From the NCBI GenBank assembly GCA_921293015.1, contig OV121083.1, positions 30,062,908-30,126,907 on the forward strand: DNA of 64,000 nucleotides, written 5' to 3'. The translations under genes were made by a program, and so were the position numbers. This document shows, piece by piece, positions 12,551 through 24,830 of this stretch. The DNA is from Phorcus lineatus. Lineage: Eukaryota > Mollusca > Gastropoda > Trochida > Trochidae. The notes below the pieces were generated by a model. That model was not told the origin of the DNA, did not search any database, and saw only the letters and a list, made by a program, of their open reading frames with translations. Each line of letters opens with the position of its first letter. Position 1 is the first letter of the stretch.

Positions 12551-14261
12551 AGGACCAAATTCAAATCTTTTATTACTGAAGAGTAGGCCATCGGCCCATA
12601 ACAACATAAGTTGTTACATCATTACACATGACAAGAACAGGTGTGTACGGTGTAAATATCACCTCTGACATTGTTGGTTCATTGCATGATAAATAAAGCA
12701 TGCCAAATCATTGATAAGTTTACACTCTGATGATGACATGAGACACTTAAATTTAGTTTTATTTGGATTTGTACAATATATTTTAGGTAAATGTTTACAG
12801 CGAAGTTGTTTAAATTTCGAACACACGAGAAGAAAATTGTATTCATCCTCAATATAGCCTTCATTACATTGTAAGCATACTCTATTGTTTCTAATTATAT
12901 AACAATGTCTTCCAGTTTCAATACATTATTGGTGTGAAAAACACCTTAATTTTGCAAAAGCTACTCTAAATTTTCTTATCTTAACAGCACTTAAATACAA
13001 TTCTTTGGAAAAAGAGAGTTTAAAGCAAGAGTAGGCGGTTGATTTGGTCCCAATTTATACCAATTCTGCTCACGAATACATTTTAGGCGATTAACAAACT
13101 CAGATAAGAATGACGTAGGAAGATAAACGAATTGCTGATCCTAAACATAGCCAAAGCCTAAGCTATACAACAAATCTTGACACTTCGAAGCCCAATTAAC
13201 TTTATTAATATCCAATGCCTTCCGAATCATGAAGTAACATTTTTTGGGATGACGATTATCGGCCATACTTATAAGTTTTAACCAATATTTTATTGCTCTT
13301 TTGTATGCAAAAATGTAGAGAGGATACCGCCCGGATTCACCTCTAGCTATATTATTAGGAGTATCAATATTAACGCCTAAGAACCGCTTGCAAGCCAAGG
13401 TATGCACAGACTCCATGAAATCATTATGCCCAAATCCCCAGACCCCGTAACCATAAAGTAAAATAGGAGCAATTTTCATATCAAATATCTTAAAGAATAA
13501 TTCATGAGATATATCATCAAGCTTACTTAATACTCTAAGGACACCAAATATAGCCTTTTTACCTTGTAAAGCTGCATTAGAAAAGTGAGTTGACCATGAC
13601 AGACCCCTTGTAAGGGTTACACCAAGATACTTATAGGAAGATAAAGATTTCAATTTCCTACCGTTATAAAACCATCTTTCCCGTTTCGATAAGGAACCAC
13701 CTTTCTGAAAAACAACAACCTTTGTCTTACTCAAATTAACCTCCAGGCTATATTCTATACAAAATTTTCTAAAACATCCAATCGCCTCTGTAACCCTCCT
13801 ATAGTATCGGATATAAGAGTTATGTCATCAGCAAAAAGCAGAAGAAATACCTGAATGATATCGGGATGTAACTGGATACCTGGCCCTGAATTTTGTTCTA
13901 TTTCAAAAGCCAACTCGTTGATGAAAATCGAAATCAGCAGAGGGCTGAGGACACAACGCTGACGGACGCCCCGAGAACATTAGAAGAACCTGATAAAACA
14001 TTATCAAATTTCACACAAGCCTTAACAGAATTATAGATTGACTGTATTGAGTTAACCATCTTAGGAGAGACACCTCTCGAATTCAAGACTGACCATAGCA
14101 TCAAACAATTAACACTATCAAATGCCTTAGCAAAATCCACAAACAAACAATAAAATTTAACCTTGTGCTTACTAAGATACCTCTGAATAATTGACTGTAG
14201 AATAAATATATTATCAATTGTGGAATAATCATGGCGAAAACCAGCCTGAGACCAGGACCAA
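12551..14261 (-). mobile_element. 5'-truncated LINE with 8-bp target duplication
   Basis: The word AGGACCAA (TTGGTCCT on the coding strand) occurs at both ends, at 12551-12558 and 14254-14261. Removing one copy together with 12559-14253 rejoins the gag frame without a shift. The insert begins inside reverse transcriptase at its 5' side (right) and ends at the left with a GGGCCGATGGCC hairpin-like stretch, AATAAAAG and a short A/T-rich tail. This is the classic outcome of target-primed reverse transcription: 5' truncation, complete 3' end and a target duplication. Confidence 0.8.
12665..14253 (-). pseudogene. LINE reverse transcriptase, C-terminal part
   Basis: Read on the minus strand, the insert starts with QAGFRHDYSTIDNIF, then FVDFAKAFDSVN (RT motif A, first Asp pair), then FADD at 13835-13824 (catalytic motif C, intact), and a long well-conserved thumb region at 13734-13141 (KTKVVVFQKGG, YKYLGVTLT, APILLYGYGVWG). 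A Cys-rich tail follows to ~12665 in shifted frames (NWYKLGPNQPPT, LVCSKF-type). The RT would copy its own RNA at a nicked genomic target. At least two frameshifts (around 13930 and 13140) and loss of the 5' half make it inactive. Motif style fits the Jockey/CR1-like group of non-LTR elements; the clade is uncertain. Confidence 0.8.
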
Positions 14262-14367
14262 CATCCTCAGACTCACTCTCATTAACCTCTAGCTTTGGCA
14301 TCACCCCCGACTCTAATTCTTCTATCAACTTATGTTCCTGATCCGCCTTATGAGCAGTAATGAGCGA

Positions 14368-15859
14368 CTATGAACCACAAGATAACTGGACACAAACTTC
14401 AGAAGTAACTAAGTCTATCAGGAATACAACTAACTAGATGAAAGGTTAGTATATAACGTGTGTGTGGATAAGAAACCTAGAGACAGATCAAGGTAAGTGA
14501 CGTCGTCATAAAAAACCCACAATCCAAGTCAACACAAGTATAACTATTTACCTAGGGATTTATAAATAGATATATCAATAGGAATATTATTTGCCTAGAT
14601 TAGGGTTAGCTTTATACACCCTAACCCTTTAGCGAGATGTTGCAAAAGTATTCTATCACTATTTACCCTATATGTGTTCCTACCTGTGTGTATGTATTGA
14701 GGTGTATGCTCTATCACACAAACTCAAAAACATCAAAGCTTATGTTTACAAACCTAAGACGGGCAAGTCACTAAACATACAAAACTGAATGAAAATCACT
14801 TACAAAACGTGCTATTAATGATCCATATCGTCCACCTTTATTTCCTAATTGAACTTAATGATACAATAAAACGATAAAGACTTTATAGTACTTGACATGG
14901 CTAGATGGTATCATCCCAAAAATGCAGAACTGCGAAACGCAGAACAGTTAAAACAACATTTACGGTATTCTGCACACACCAAACCCCTCTACTATACTAT
15001 TCTAAAACAATTACATGTTGTTGCGTTCAGAAAATATTTTGCATACATGTTCATTAATTTGATTTCAACTTGATTAACTGCATTTATACAAGATAAACAC
15101 ACAAAATATGACATACATAAGAATGGCAAAAGATCTTGTTCGCTATTTAGACTAGCTTGTTCATTCATAACAGTTTACATATATTTATTGTTCAAGTTTT
15201 CATTTGAGTAAAATATCTTTGTCCAAATGCAGGTTGTTCCAATCCGTTACTACTCAGTATTACCAACAAACATGTAGCATGAAGGAAGTATCAAGAAAAA
15301 GTTTATGCAAGCAAACACTATCACTGAATTAAAATCGCTGCTGAAAAGTAATAAAACAAATAGCAAATATTTAGATCTGAATTGTTGACGTCGTTTCTGT
15401 CGATTATATACAGTCGGATCAAGTGCTCTGAACGCAAATAAAATAGATAGACATATTTCAATCCAGAATTCGCTTGTCGGTATCACAATGAAGGTGTTGT
15501 ACATTATCTGTAAACATGTGAGTTTTATTTGGTTGTAAGAAATACTTCATTTTTCTATGCAAACTGTGTTATACGGATCATGAATGATTTGATCACATGT
15601 CTTTGAAATCGAGCTGTTTTTATTGCTAAATTCTTCGAGCCAATCAAGGTGTCAAAATGTACAATGCCGAAAACGTTTGCAAATTGCTTGAAAATTTTTG
15701 AGAGAAAAGCCTTGTCAGACTCATGATAAGCAAAAGTCTGGATGTAATTTTTTACAAATTATGTCAGCCAAACTAATACTACGCATTAATTCATTTTGGT
15801 CTTTTGCACAGAGAGCCCTTTCTTAAAATTGTTTCACTAGTTATGAAGGGAGATGTCCA
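14368..15859. other. Possible gag leader/LTR remnant and spacer
   Basis: Directly upstream (minus-strand sense) of the gag relic, so it probably includes that element's leader or 5' LTR. No paired LTR could be identified by eye. A fragment of dispersed repeat A lies at 14838-14906. The remainder to 15859 is AT-rich with no supported gene. Confidence 0.3.
14838..14906 (+). repeat. Fragment of dispersed repeat A/B
   Basis: Contains ATACAATAAAACGATAAAGACTTTATAGTAC..GGCTAG, matching the segment around 6975-7015 in copy A and 52990-53025 in copy B. Only this short block is recognisable. Confidence 0.6.
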
Positions 15860-16990
15860 AGGGAGGATACCAGCATTATGGTTTCCCCCAACGACTACAC
15901 TCTGATCAAGGAGCCAACTTTGAGAGTCATCTTATCAAAGAGTTGTGCAAGTTAGCCGGGATTGACAAGAGCAGGACTACATCCTCAAGGGAATGGGATG
16001 ACTGAAAGGTTCAACAGGACTTTGATCAAGATGCTTGAATCTTTACAGCCATCTCAGAAGACCAACTGGACGTCCTACGTTGCGCCTTTGGTCCACGCTT
16101 ACAATAGTACCAGACACGATTCCACTGGCGAGAGTCCCTTCTTCTTGATGTTTGGGAGACAGCCAAGACTACCGATTGACATAGCCTGGAATTAGAGGAA
16201 TTGGACCACCTCAAGGCAAGCAGTCGACCTCAGCTCATGTCAAGGATCTCAGAAGACATCTTAAGAAATCTTACAAACTGGCAACGTCATCAACAGATCA
16301 AGCACAGGGACAACAAGTTGAGCGATACAACATCAGAACCAGAGGAGCAACACTCAGCCCAGGTGACAGAGTGCTAGTTAAACAGCTAGCATTTGATGGA
16401 AAACATAAACTAGCAGACAAATGGGAAGAAGATGTCTACGTTGTGATGGACCAGCCGAATCAAGACATCCCTGTATACAAGGTACAGAAGGAAAGTGATG
16501 AAGGCCGGACCAAGACGCTCCATCGAAATCTTCTACTGCCAGTTGGGACTCTGCACAGACAACCAGAGACGACAAGGAAAGTTCCTATTCCTGAACCAAG
16601 GAGGAAGCATATGGAACCAGAGACACCTGCTCAGAAGGACGAGTCGATGCTACCAGTGCTGAGCCCGAAGCTGAAGCAGAAGCCGAAGTGACCCATGAAC
16701 CAGGAGATTCAAAGGATCCCACTGATGCCATGGTTCAAGAGGGGGAAGAAGGAGGCGAAACCACAGCTAAGACAGATCCTCAACAACCTGCTGAGGATGA
16801 AGAACAGGAACCAGAAGAACCAGAAGTACAGACTGCTTGGCGGATGTTACCACCTGTGCCACCGAGAAGATCCACGAGACCACGACAGAGACCAGCATGG
16901 ATGACAGGTGGAGAGTTCTGCATGAGCCAAGTCCCATCTACATCTGCTTCTAAGGACTGGAAGTCCAGGGCCTCTTTCCAGGCATTTTAA
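15860..16990 (+). pseudogene. Gypsy-type integrase relic
   Basis: The second half of a Ty3/Gypsy integrase plus its C-terminal tail. The core shows LHSDQGANFES (second catalytic Asp), then a one-base frameshift near 15975, then PQGNGMTERFNRTL carrying the catalytic Glu, and the family-typical HAYNSTRHDSTGESPFFLMFGR. A stop at 16193 is followed in another frame by the GPY/F-like C-terminal domain (RVLVKQLAFDGKHKLADKWE, then TLHRNLLLPVG). A further frameshift near 16640-16690 leads into an acidic, Pro-rich tail ending PPRRSTRPRQRPAW. The first catalytic Asp and the zinc-binding domain are absent. It lies on the strand opposite to the gag relic at 11463-14367, so it is a separate insertion or a rearranged one. 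Inactive. Confidence 0.8.
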
Positions 16991-18480
16991 TCTACTATAT
17001 TTACTTCTTTTTAACATTTTATTACCATTCATACTAAATAAGTTAAGATAACTTATTTAGCTTAAAACCATAATGTTTTCCTTTAAATATTTTAAATATC
17101 CCTTGTCCTGTGTTGCTACTAACACTTGCACCATTACTGATTTCAATGCAAGCTAGTTATTCACTTTAGCTTGGGTAATTAAGTTAGTCTTTTTATAATT
17201 GGATTTACTTGGGTGGTCAGAGGCTTGTCCTGTGACCAGTATCTATTGTTAAGGTTAGCTTGGGTTCTGATAGTCAGGTGCTCTTATATACTCTGCTCCC
17301 TCCTCTCTCCTGCCACTTGGCATATTCTTTCTGGCCAGCACTGAAGTTCACCACAGCACACCATGTAGGGTAAGTTATGTTTAATTTATGATTAGTAATT
17401 ATTGTAGGTACTTAGGTTAGGTTGTGTATAGTATGTATATCTATTTATGGTATGTCATGTTGCAGCATAGTACTATGGTGCACGTATCGTTATTTACCTT
17501 ATTTATATAGCATTATATTTCATTATAATGTTGTAAATATCCGTATGTATCGTTAGGGTTTTATGTTAGAGTTGGTAAATGAAGTACATCATGTACCGTG
17601 ATTTCTATGTAATTGCATCGTTGCATTGTGTAGTGATAGTATTACCACTGTATATAAGCATTTACTATATTTGCTCGTATTATTTTATCATATTAGTATA
17701 TTACTAGTATGGCCTTAGGGCTATAATGCATAATTTACATATGTTATATTCTTATTTATCTTATGTTTAGTTTAGGGTCGTTAGAGTAATAATGCATATT
17801 TCTTCTTTAACTTAGGTTTATATTAAAGATTAGTATGTAGGTATTCTAGGTGAATTAGGATTAATTGTATTCAGGATAATAGTATCTTTTCATTCCTCAA
17901 ACATCTATGTTATAGTTTATTTTATTTTAGCGTATATGCCAAGTTTACCTATCTTCACTGTTTCCACATAAGTAAGCAATTAATTAGTAGTAGTTAATTA
18001 GTATATTCTTTATTTAGGTATCATGCTTCCTCACGAGGATCTCTGAGTAAATGGAAAGCCTGCGTCCCTGAGGCGAGGTTGGTTGAGCTATATTTATTCA
18101 TAACGTGTATTTATATGTGTGTTTGTGAATAGTCTATTTTATGTGATGTTATGTTTGATTGCGATGGATTATAACTCTTAATGAATTAATATCATGTGCT
18201 GCTGTATGTGATTATGCCCTCACATAATAATAATGTAATGCTGGAATAGGATTATTACTTAATGTATTTATTAATTGTAAAGTGATTTGTGGATACTCAT
18301 AAATTGTGTTTTTGATTGTATTATTATGTATTGATTGATATTGTGTTTTACACAAAGTGCTTATAATTTGCATTTATGTTGCAGGGCATTCATTTATTTG
18401 TTTGTTAATTCCATATCGACGGTCAATAAATCCATCCACCGAACCCCTACAAGTGCTCGTCATGTCCTCATTTCCCTAGA
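16991..18480 (+). other. Downstream LTR-like or non-coding sequence
   Basis: The position directly after an integrase gene is where a 3' LTR is expected. Supporting signs are a TATATA box-like word at ~17286, a GGGTAAGTT donor-like site at ~17368, and an AATAAA at ~18425 close to a CCCCTACA end. No second copy (5' LTR) is visible in the window, so the ends cannot be fixed. No coding sequence is seen. Confidence 0.3.
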
Positions 18481-18489
18481 CCATAGAGT

Positions 18490-19075
18490 ACCTCTGTTAC
18501 AACACCATGATGTGGCAGGAAGTTTGAATCCACATGTTTCAACTCAGCTACCAGGACCTCTTCGATGATGCCTTAATTTACCTTATGTGGTCATAGTCTG
18601 CAAACAGGTTTGGATTGGTCCTCAATCGTGTCCTCAGTTGGAATAGTTGAGCATGACACGTGTTATATGTTGAATGGGATTCATTGTCGACATCATTCTT
18701 CCGTGGAAGAGAAATTTCATACCCGTTTTGACTCTTGTCAAAATGAATCTCTGGTAAGAAATGTTCCTTCTGTTCACCTGTAATTTCATGTACACCCATG
18801 TATTCTACATCCCCAAACCACTTCAACTGGTCATCAAGTTCATCCTTGGTTTTCATAGATTGTTCCATAACTTACTGGTTCAATGGTTAGATTTTTGATA
18901 CACCCAGCGGGTTTGACTGTTGATCCTTCAGCTTGCCCTGAGAGAATCAAGCCTAACTTATTACCGAGTGCCACTGGTCTTGAATCCCCTCTGATTTCAT
19001 CTCCATTTACTATGTCCAAATATAAATCTGAGCCAATCAATATGTCAACAGTTTCTGTTAATATTGTCTGTTAAT
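18490..19075 (-). pseudogene. BEL/Pao pol fragment (protease to RT start)
   Basis: Minus-strand frames reading VDILIGSDLYLDIVNGDEIR, then RPVALGNKLGLILSG, are the hallmark join between protease and reverse transcriptase in BEL/Pao retrotransposons. After a frameshift near 18865 it continues with KDELDDQLKWFGDVEYMGV, IHFDKSQNGYEISLPRK and RLRTNPNLFADYD. After a second frameshift near 18570 it reads GIIEEVLV..FLPHHGVV, the start of the RT fingers, before the match ends at ~18490. The catalytic RT core is missing. Together with the gag part at 19830-20340 on the same strand and in the right order, it marks one truncated BEL/Pao copy. Confidence 0.75.
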
Positions 19076-19829
19076 ATAATTGTGCCCATTTATGACTGAT
19101 TGCTGGTTGTCATGAATGAATGACTCGTGTCAAACTCAGGTCCTCTAAGTTGCAACGCTGTCACATTGAGTTAACCACTGAAACCATTTAATTTTTGATG
19201 CATTGATGGTCATACAAGGATACTTATTTGTCTATGTCAGGTTGGTAATTTTCTAGCTTTTAAGAAACAATGTATCAATAGTATTTATTAACTCAAAATA
19301 TATATGTACACTTTGTATTCTTCAAACATTGTTAATAAACATGTTTCTTATCTATGAAAGAATGGCTTTGTATGCCGATAAGTGTTTTCACTCTGTTTAC
19401 ATCAATTATATTATTATTTTGTTTAACACTGTTCAAAATGCAGAACACTATGATTTTTCAATATTGTATTTTGAGTGATATTAGGCGGTACAAACTTAAT
19501 TCAATTATTCATCAAAGTTACAAAAAGCATATAACGAAATCATTTAAAAACATATTTTATTAACACACTTTATATATGAATAAGAATATCATTTGCATGA
19601 ATAAATAACTCCGGACCCATCTTGAGATCCGACGTCCCAACTTAGGATTCCAATTTGGGATGTGACCCATTCTAAAATGGGCTGGATCCGCAGTTGGGAT
19701 GACACAGATGCACTGGCTGGGAAAACTCATTCTTACTGCAGGGCCTAATTTTGTTGACTCAATCAACTTTCTTCTCTCGCCTTGATATATGAACTCAACT
19801 CACATATATGAATTTCACTCCTCAGTATT
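19076..19829. other. Spacer inside the BEL/Pao relic
   Basis: Lies between the gag and pol remnants of the BEL/Pao copy and is mostly unrecognisable. At 19613-19705 it holds a short motif cluster (TCCCAACTTAGGAT, ATTCTAAAATGGGCTGGATC) that recurs in part at ~58335-58370 and ~60608-60690. Confidence 0.35.
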
Positions 19830-20340
19830 TATTATATCTCATAAATTTTCCGTACCTTTTGTTTTGTCAGCCTGGCAATTTGTACACAAATCTCATTTGG
19901 CAATGTGGTCATAATGACAGGTATGAGAAATCTACCATGTTGTTTTGAAGTAACAACCAATGATCCAAGGTGAGTGAGTGAGTGAGTGAGTTGGGGTTTA
20001 ACGTGCTTTGATAATGATCCAAGGTCCATGATATTTACATTAACTTAGTCATTAACAACCCTGAGCTGTAACAACTTTTGTTGACTATCACATGCAGGTT
20101 CTTTCAATATGTCATCCCTGTGTGCTGAAATGGTCATTTTGATATTGCCAAACTGCCCCTGCAAGATATCTAATGCTGTCTGATAATTTGCTTCTGTGAG
20201 CAACAAACCCTCAATTGCCCATATGACCTACCTTCAAACAGCCCCTTGAAATGGCTGAACTTATCGTCACTTGACATGTGGGAATTATTTTTTACTAACG
20301 CTTGAAAAACATCCTATGTTTGGAATTCTGTCACATTTAT
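19830..20340 (-). pseudogene. BEL/Pao gag fragment
   Basis: On the minus strand a reading frame gives LLLTEANYQTALDILQGQFG, the conserved gag stretch of BEL/Pao elements, followed by a helical segment and HGRFLIPVIMTTLPNEICVQ ending in KQKVRKIYEI. Gag forms the ribonucleoprotein particle. The frame is interrupted by a TAA near 20045 and by a short insertion at 19971-20012 with its own target duplication. Upstream sequence (20440-20710) is open but not recognisable. Located just before the pol fragment on the same strand. Confidence 0.6.
19971..20012 (-). mobile_element. Truncated SINE-like insertion, TCAC tail
   Basis: A ~42-bp insert flanked by the direct repeat AATGATCCAAGGT (19959-19971 and 20013-20025). 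Read on the minus strand it is GCACGTTAAACCCCAAC followed by five ACTC repeats, the 3' end typical of molluscan short interspersed repeats. It therefore looks like a very 5'-truncated copy inserted by a LINE machinery into the BEL/Pao gag. Confidence 0.65.
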
Positions 20341-22689
20341 CAATTGTTAGCTTTGGTAAGTTTAAATTTTAACTGGTCATACTGATTTGAGTCCCCATTC
20401 ACTGTACAGTTTGTGTTTCCTCTCTAACGAATTATTTCCTTTAACTGTAACCAATGTTTGAGTCAATGTGCGGTATTGTGTTGCTCATCAGAATTTTGGT
20501 TGTTACCCAAAACATGAACTGGATGAGAACAGACGACACTGTTTTTATATCTCCTTCAATTGTTCTCAATGTGCTCATGCTCAATCGTGTTGTTACCATC
20601 ATGCGCTGCCCCACGTGCACGGCTTTCAGCCTCTCCACTTGAACGCCGCTTGTTTCTTCTTGGTCATGACTGTGCTGATAACACTTACACATAATGTTTA
20701 CTGTCACTGAATGTCACTGGGAGTTGGTATACCATGTAACAAAAGATTTGTGATTGACCTATTGCACAAAATGGGCAGATTACTTGCCTATGACAAATTT
20801 TCCAAAAACCTTTTGGTCAAAACACATTTTTAACATATAAATGTGTAAATAGAGCCATAATAACATGTGCACGAACATTAAATGTAAAGGATTGAAAATG
20901 AAACTACTAGATCCAATATATCCTTACAGTATATCCAAAATTGAAAATATTATAGCAAGTAAAACTTCATACATTAGATATTTGAAAAATTCATAACATC
21001 TTTGCAAATAAATGTTCTTAAAGCATAGACTTGGAATGTTGCAATAGGGAATTATTCATCATATCCTACAAGACACTTTCTGTTTAAATTTTGGTATGTA
21101 CATTCAGTAATATGTCAGTTTTGCAAAAAAAGAACTATAAATCATGTCTTATAGATTATGGAGCGATGTAGAATCAAGGTTGAATTCAGTCCAATTAAGA
21201 TTAAATTTATAAACAAAAGTTTAGGAATGATGAGAAAGTAAATCCTGTCAATGCAGTCAATTTATAAGTCAAACAAAATATCTATAGATGTAGCATAAAT
21301 AACTTTAGACCAAAGATAGAGTACTTAAAGAATGAAATAGTTCTTATGAAATGATATCTCTAGATTCGACTTCTTTTCTTCTTCAATGAAAAACAGTTTT
21401 TGAATATTGGTCAACTCTGCAACAGCAAATATTCATTCAATTTGGTTGGCCTGGAATCATTACTAGTTATAAAGGTAATACAGGTAAGCTTTGGTATATA
21501 TGTCTGGCAGCTGTCACTTAGATCCAAAAGCAATATCCTCTTAAGATTAGCAATGTTCAAGCTTGGTAAGAATTACGATTCGGTTTAAAATAAAAAAGTC
21601 ACTATTCTAAACTGATTAATCGAATAATCTGGACCATCAATACACTAAATGTTGACAAGGAGGAGAACAAGAGTGTACAGAAGATTGCGGCTGCTTTTGT
21701 GATCGAGATTTATCTCAGTTTGATTGCTCTATGTCGAGTGGATTATCGCTGTGTTGTAAAAGTTTGACTTTGAAAATGAGAGAAATGGCGAGGAGTTTTA
21801 AATGATCCAGATAGCTACAATGTACGAGATGAAAATAGGCTTTATATAGGGCATGCCATCTGTGGCCGTTAAAATATGTTTAAACGGTTTAAACAGCAAG
21901 ATTTTCCGTTCTGTTTTTTCAATAAGGAGGTTATAGCGTAACTCCTATCACGTCACTCGGCAGGAATCAGGCTTTAATGACCACGGCCCTTTCAGTTCTG
22001 TCCACTGGTGCTTATTAGCTGGTGTTTCTAAAAAGTCGTATTTAAGTTATTTATCGTGCTTTTTCGAAAATTTCAATCAAAGTCACTGTCAAATTCGAAA
22101 ACATTTTAATGAATCACAAAATAAGTCATGTTGCCTTTCAGTCAATCTTTAAAATGACTTTGCGCCAGGGACTACATCATAGGTTATAACTCCAGTGCAG
22201 TTCTATGTTTTATATTAACATGGTCGAAATAACATACAATGGACACCTGTTGTAGAAGACATGCATAAGTTCTCAGTCCAGAACTGCATCAACAGGACTG
22301 ACAATGAGGCACTGTGTGAGTGTCTCATCATCTACCTCGTTAAAGATTGCACAGAGTGTCAACAGAGAGTTATTGTTAAGTCTGTTCCAGAGTTCAGAGT
22401 ATACAGGCTCAAGAAAGTTACAAGATGTCAGGACAAGTTAAGAAGTTAACAAATCATGATCACGCACACTACAAACCCTTCTGGTGTTTTGAGGAACTAC
22501 TACCCACAGTTGGGCAATGAGCGAGTATTGTGTGAAGAAGTCTTTGTTTCAAGCATATTTCCAAACCACTCCAATATCTGATGCTTGACAGAGGAACGTA
22601 AATCGGTTGAAGTCACGTTCGTTGTTGACATGTGTTGACAGCTGTTGACTCATAAGCTGTCTGATCCTCTCCGACACAGCCTTTTCCAT
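20341..22689. other. Non-coding or unrecognised
   Basis: No supported gene. Minus-strand sequence at 20440-20710 may be the N-terminal part of the BEL gag. A 62-codon plus-strand frame at 22261-22449 has no recognisable motif and borders the LINE relic's 3' side. Confidence 0.35.
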
Positions 22690-23039
22690 GTTAACTTCGG
22701 CATGAGGCAGTTGTCGAGGATATAGTCATACAGGAAACTAATGCGATTGTGTTTCTGTAAACCTCAATTTTGTGTGGAATAAAACCTCTTTGATGTTTGT
22801 TGAGCATCTGTATGTACTATTGTGCATGTCGTTGGAATAGCCTCTTTGACATTTTATATGAAAGGCGGGAACACAGTCGATGGAACACCATAAGTAGACG
22901 TTTATTTATCACTGTTTCTATATGGTGCCAGGTTGAGGAGAGGTGTCTTGTATCAGCCTGGGCTACATTAGTTCATAGCTCACAGCCATATCACATACAA
23001 GGAAGAACTGTCTTCTGTGCTCATTCACTGGAGATGATT

Positions 23040-24030
23040 GGATTGACACCCTTTTCCTGAAGTCCAATGCCAACAAGTGCGTGAAAACAAGCTTTGGCTT
23101 TCCTGCAAGCATCAGCCACGATATCAAAAGATTTCAGTTCATTTTGCAGTTTTATGCCTATGTGCTTTGTTGTGGTAGACACTGGTACTTTTCACTAGTT
23201 AGGTACATAGAGATCTCCGTTTTGTAGAAAAGGTGATGACACTGCTTTTTGAGGGCCTCAGCTCGAACCTCCACTTCCTTGAGTAGATGGTAACGAGATC
23301 CAGCATCTGCTCTAGAGAACTTAGTGACAGTGCTAATAGTGTAAGATTGCAAGAGTACGATTTCTCAAGTTCAGATCCATCAAACGGATTCCCTGTTTGG
23401 AAGATTCCAGTTGAATGAGCAAATCATCAATAAAGATAAGATAGAGGAGGGCTGAGAGTACTCCTCCTTGTCTGACTTCCTGATGTATTGGAAATATTCT
23501 TGATGTTGTACCATTAAATGCAACCATGCTGCAGCGATCTGTACATGTCTGTACAAGGAGTCTCCAGGTTAGACCGTTGATTCCCAGTCTGTTCAGTTTG
23601 AGGAAAAGACCTTATGCCATATTGTGAAGAATGCACGCTTATTATCAAGGTACGCAATATATAGATTGCTGTCAATTTTGATGTTATGATGCAGAGCTTC
23701 AAAAAGGTCGAATGATGCTTAAAGCCTTGCTGCTGTTGATTTGGGATGGAGATTCTGGCGTAGTTGAGCCATGACGATAGTCGTTTAGTAGAATCTTCTC
23801 ATAATGCTTGTAGATAACTGGTTGGTGTGTTATTGGACTGTAGTTCTGTGGGTCTTTTGGTTTGTTTCCACCTTTATGTATTGGAATAATGATTCCAATT
23901 TTACATGACGAAGGTACATAAGATGCATGTTACCACCATTGATGAGATGTTCATTTCGTATTTGATCAGTTCCTGGGGCTTTATTTCTTTTCAGATAAGG
24001 TAAGTTTATCTGAAGTTTTGATTTTGTCAC
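23040..24030 (-). pseudogene. LINE reverse transcriptase relic
   Basis: RT motifs in order on the minus strand are LKRNKAPGTDQIRNEHLI (24000 region, motif 1/2), then a degraded fingers region, then FPIHQEVRQGGVLSALLYL with IDDLL (23500-23420, motif B), and finally KHIGIKLQN..ACRKAKACFHALVGIG (thumb, near 23190-23060). The motif C FADD box was not found in clean form. At least four frame changes are needed to read through. This enzyme makes the cDNA during target-primed integration; this copy is dead. Confidence 0.75.
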
Positions 24031-24389
24031 TGGTTCACTTAGGTCAACTATGTGTGAGAGCGATTCAGTGTGAAGTAGCCTTGATATCTATCTCATCATT
24101 GACCTCTGTGTGAAAAGCTTCGTCAAAATGAAGATTGCAAAGAGATGAGTGTACGTTCTCAAAATAGTCAGCAAATTGATTGCATGTCTTGGAAGCAATC
24201 CAACTAGTATGTTCATCGTTAGTGAGGTGAGTGCACTGCAGCTTTTGCTCCTGCTTCTTTTATTAATGCTTTTTAGAACATTCGGTAATCCAATTCAAAA
24301 CTATTCTCAAGTTCTAAAGAGATTGTTCAGTTAATTCCTGTATTGCTTTTCGTTTTGCCTTTCTCAAGTCATTTTGTAGCCTATTGTAA

Positions 24390-24830
24390 TCATAAAAAGA
24401 CTTGTTTGTAAAACAGTTCTTGGAGTTTATCAAATTCTGTTTTGGAAGCTGTAATACCATATGAAGATGTCGATAGGTATAATTCAAACATATAGAAAGT
24501 GCAACAATTGCTGAAATTCAATAGTAATCCAAGGATTCTAGAGCTGTTGATGTTATCCAGGTATGTCACTAAAGACGGTGGTTGTGCACATAATAGCGAA
24601 TCCCCCCTTTCCACAATAAGCAGTTGTGGGGATAACAGATTGAATCTTCACAAAGGTATATCCGGGGTGGATGCTATTCATGAAACATCTCAAATGCTCC
24701 TTTAGTTTATGTTCGGTCATTAGGGCAATGTCCGCATCATAATCGTTAAGAATTCCACTCAATGACAATGCCGAAGACATTATACCTTTAACCTTCCAAG
24801 TAAGTTTGTTAATGTGTCTGACATAAAGAT
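24390..24830 (-). pseudogene. LINE APE-type endonuclease relic
   Basis: TWKVKGIMSSALSLS, DYDADIALMTEHKLKEHL and CGKGGFAIM match the N-terminal half of LINE apurinic-type endonucleases. The Glu in TEHKL is the metal-binding catalytic residue of this family. After a frameshift near 24560 a residual stretch ending in EFDKLQELFYKQVFL follows. The enzyme nicks the target site. The domain lies upstream of the RT relic on the same strand, as expected. Confidence 0.65.

Larger units (their letters stand above)
11463..14367 (-). pseudogene. Gypsy-type gag relic, split by a LINE
   Basis: A gag-like polyprotein on the minus strand. The largest open part (12517-11756, 253 residues) has the retroelement capsid signature: PYLSIFFGEFGKRE, YDLWIYEINCLL, then SLKGKAGQVASLLG. 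This is the PNMA/Gypsy Gag fold, which binds RNA and builds the particle. The same frame continues down to ~11463 through a putative coiled coil and a CCHC zinc knuckle, broken only by in-frame stops at 11756-11758, 11639-11641 and 11522-11524. The last is a TGA inside the knuckle, between the first and second Cys. Upstream, another in-frame TGA lies at 12536-12538. The frame then resumes exactly at 14254-14367 if the LINE and one copy of its target duplication are ignored. No ATG is visible at the 5' end (TAG at 14368). It is a dead copy, but the frame is otherwise well kept, so decay is fairly recent. Confidence 0.75.
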
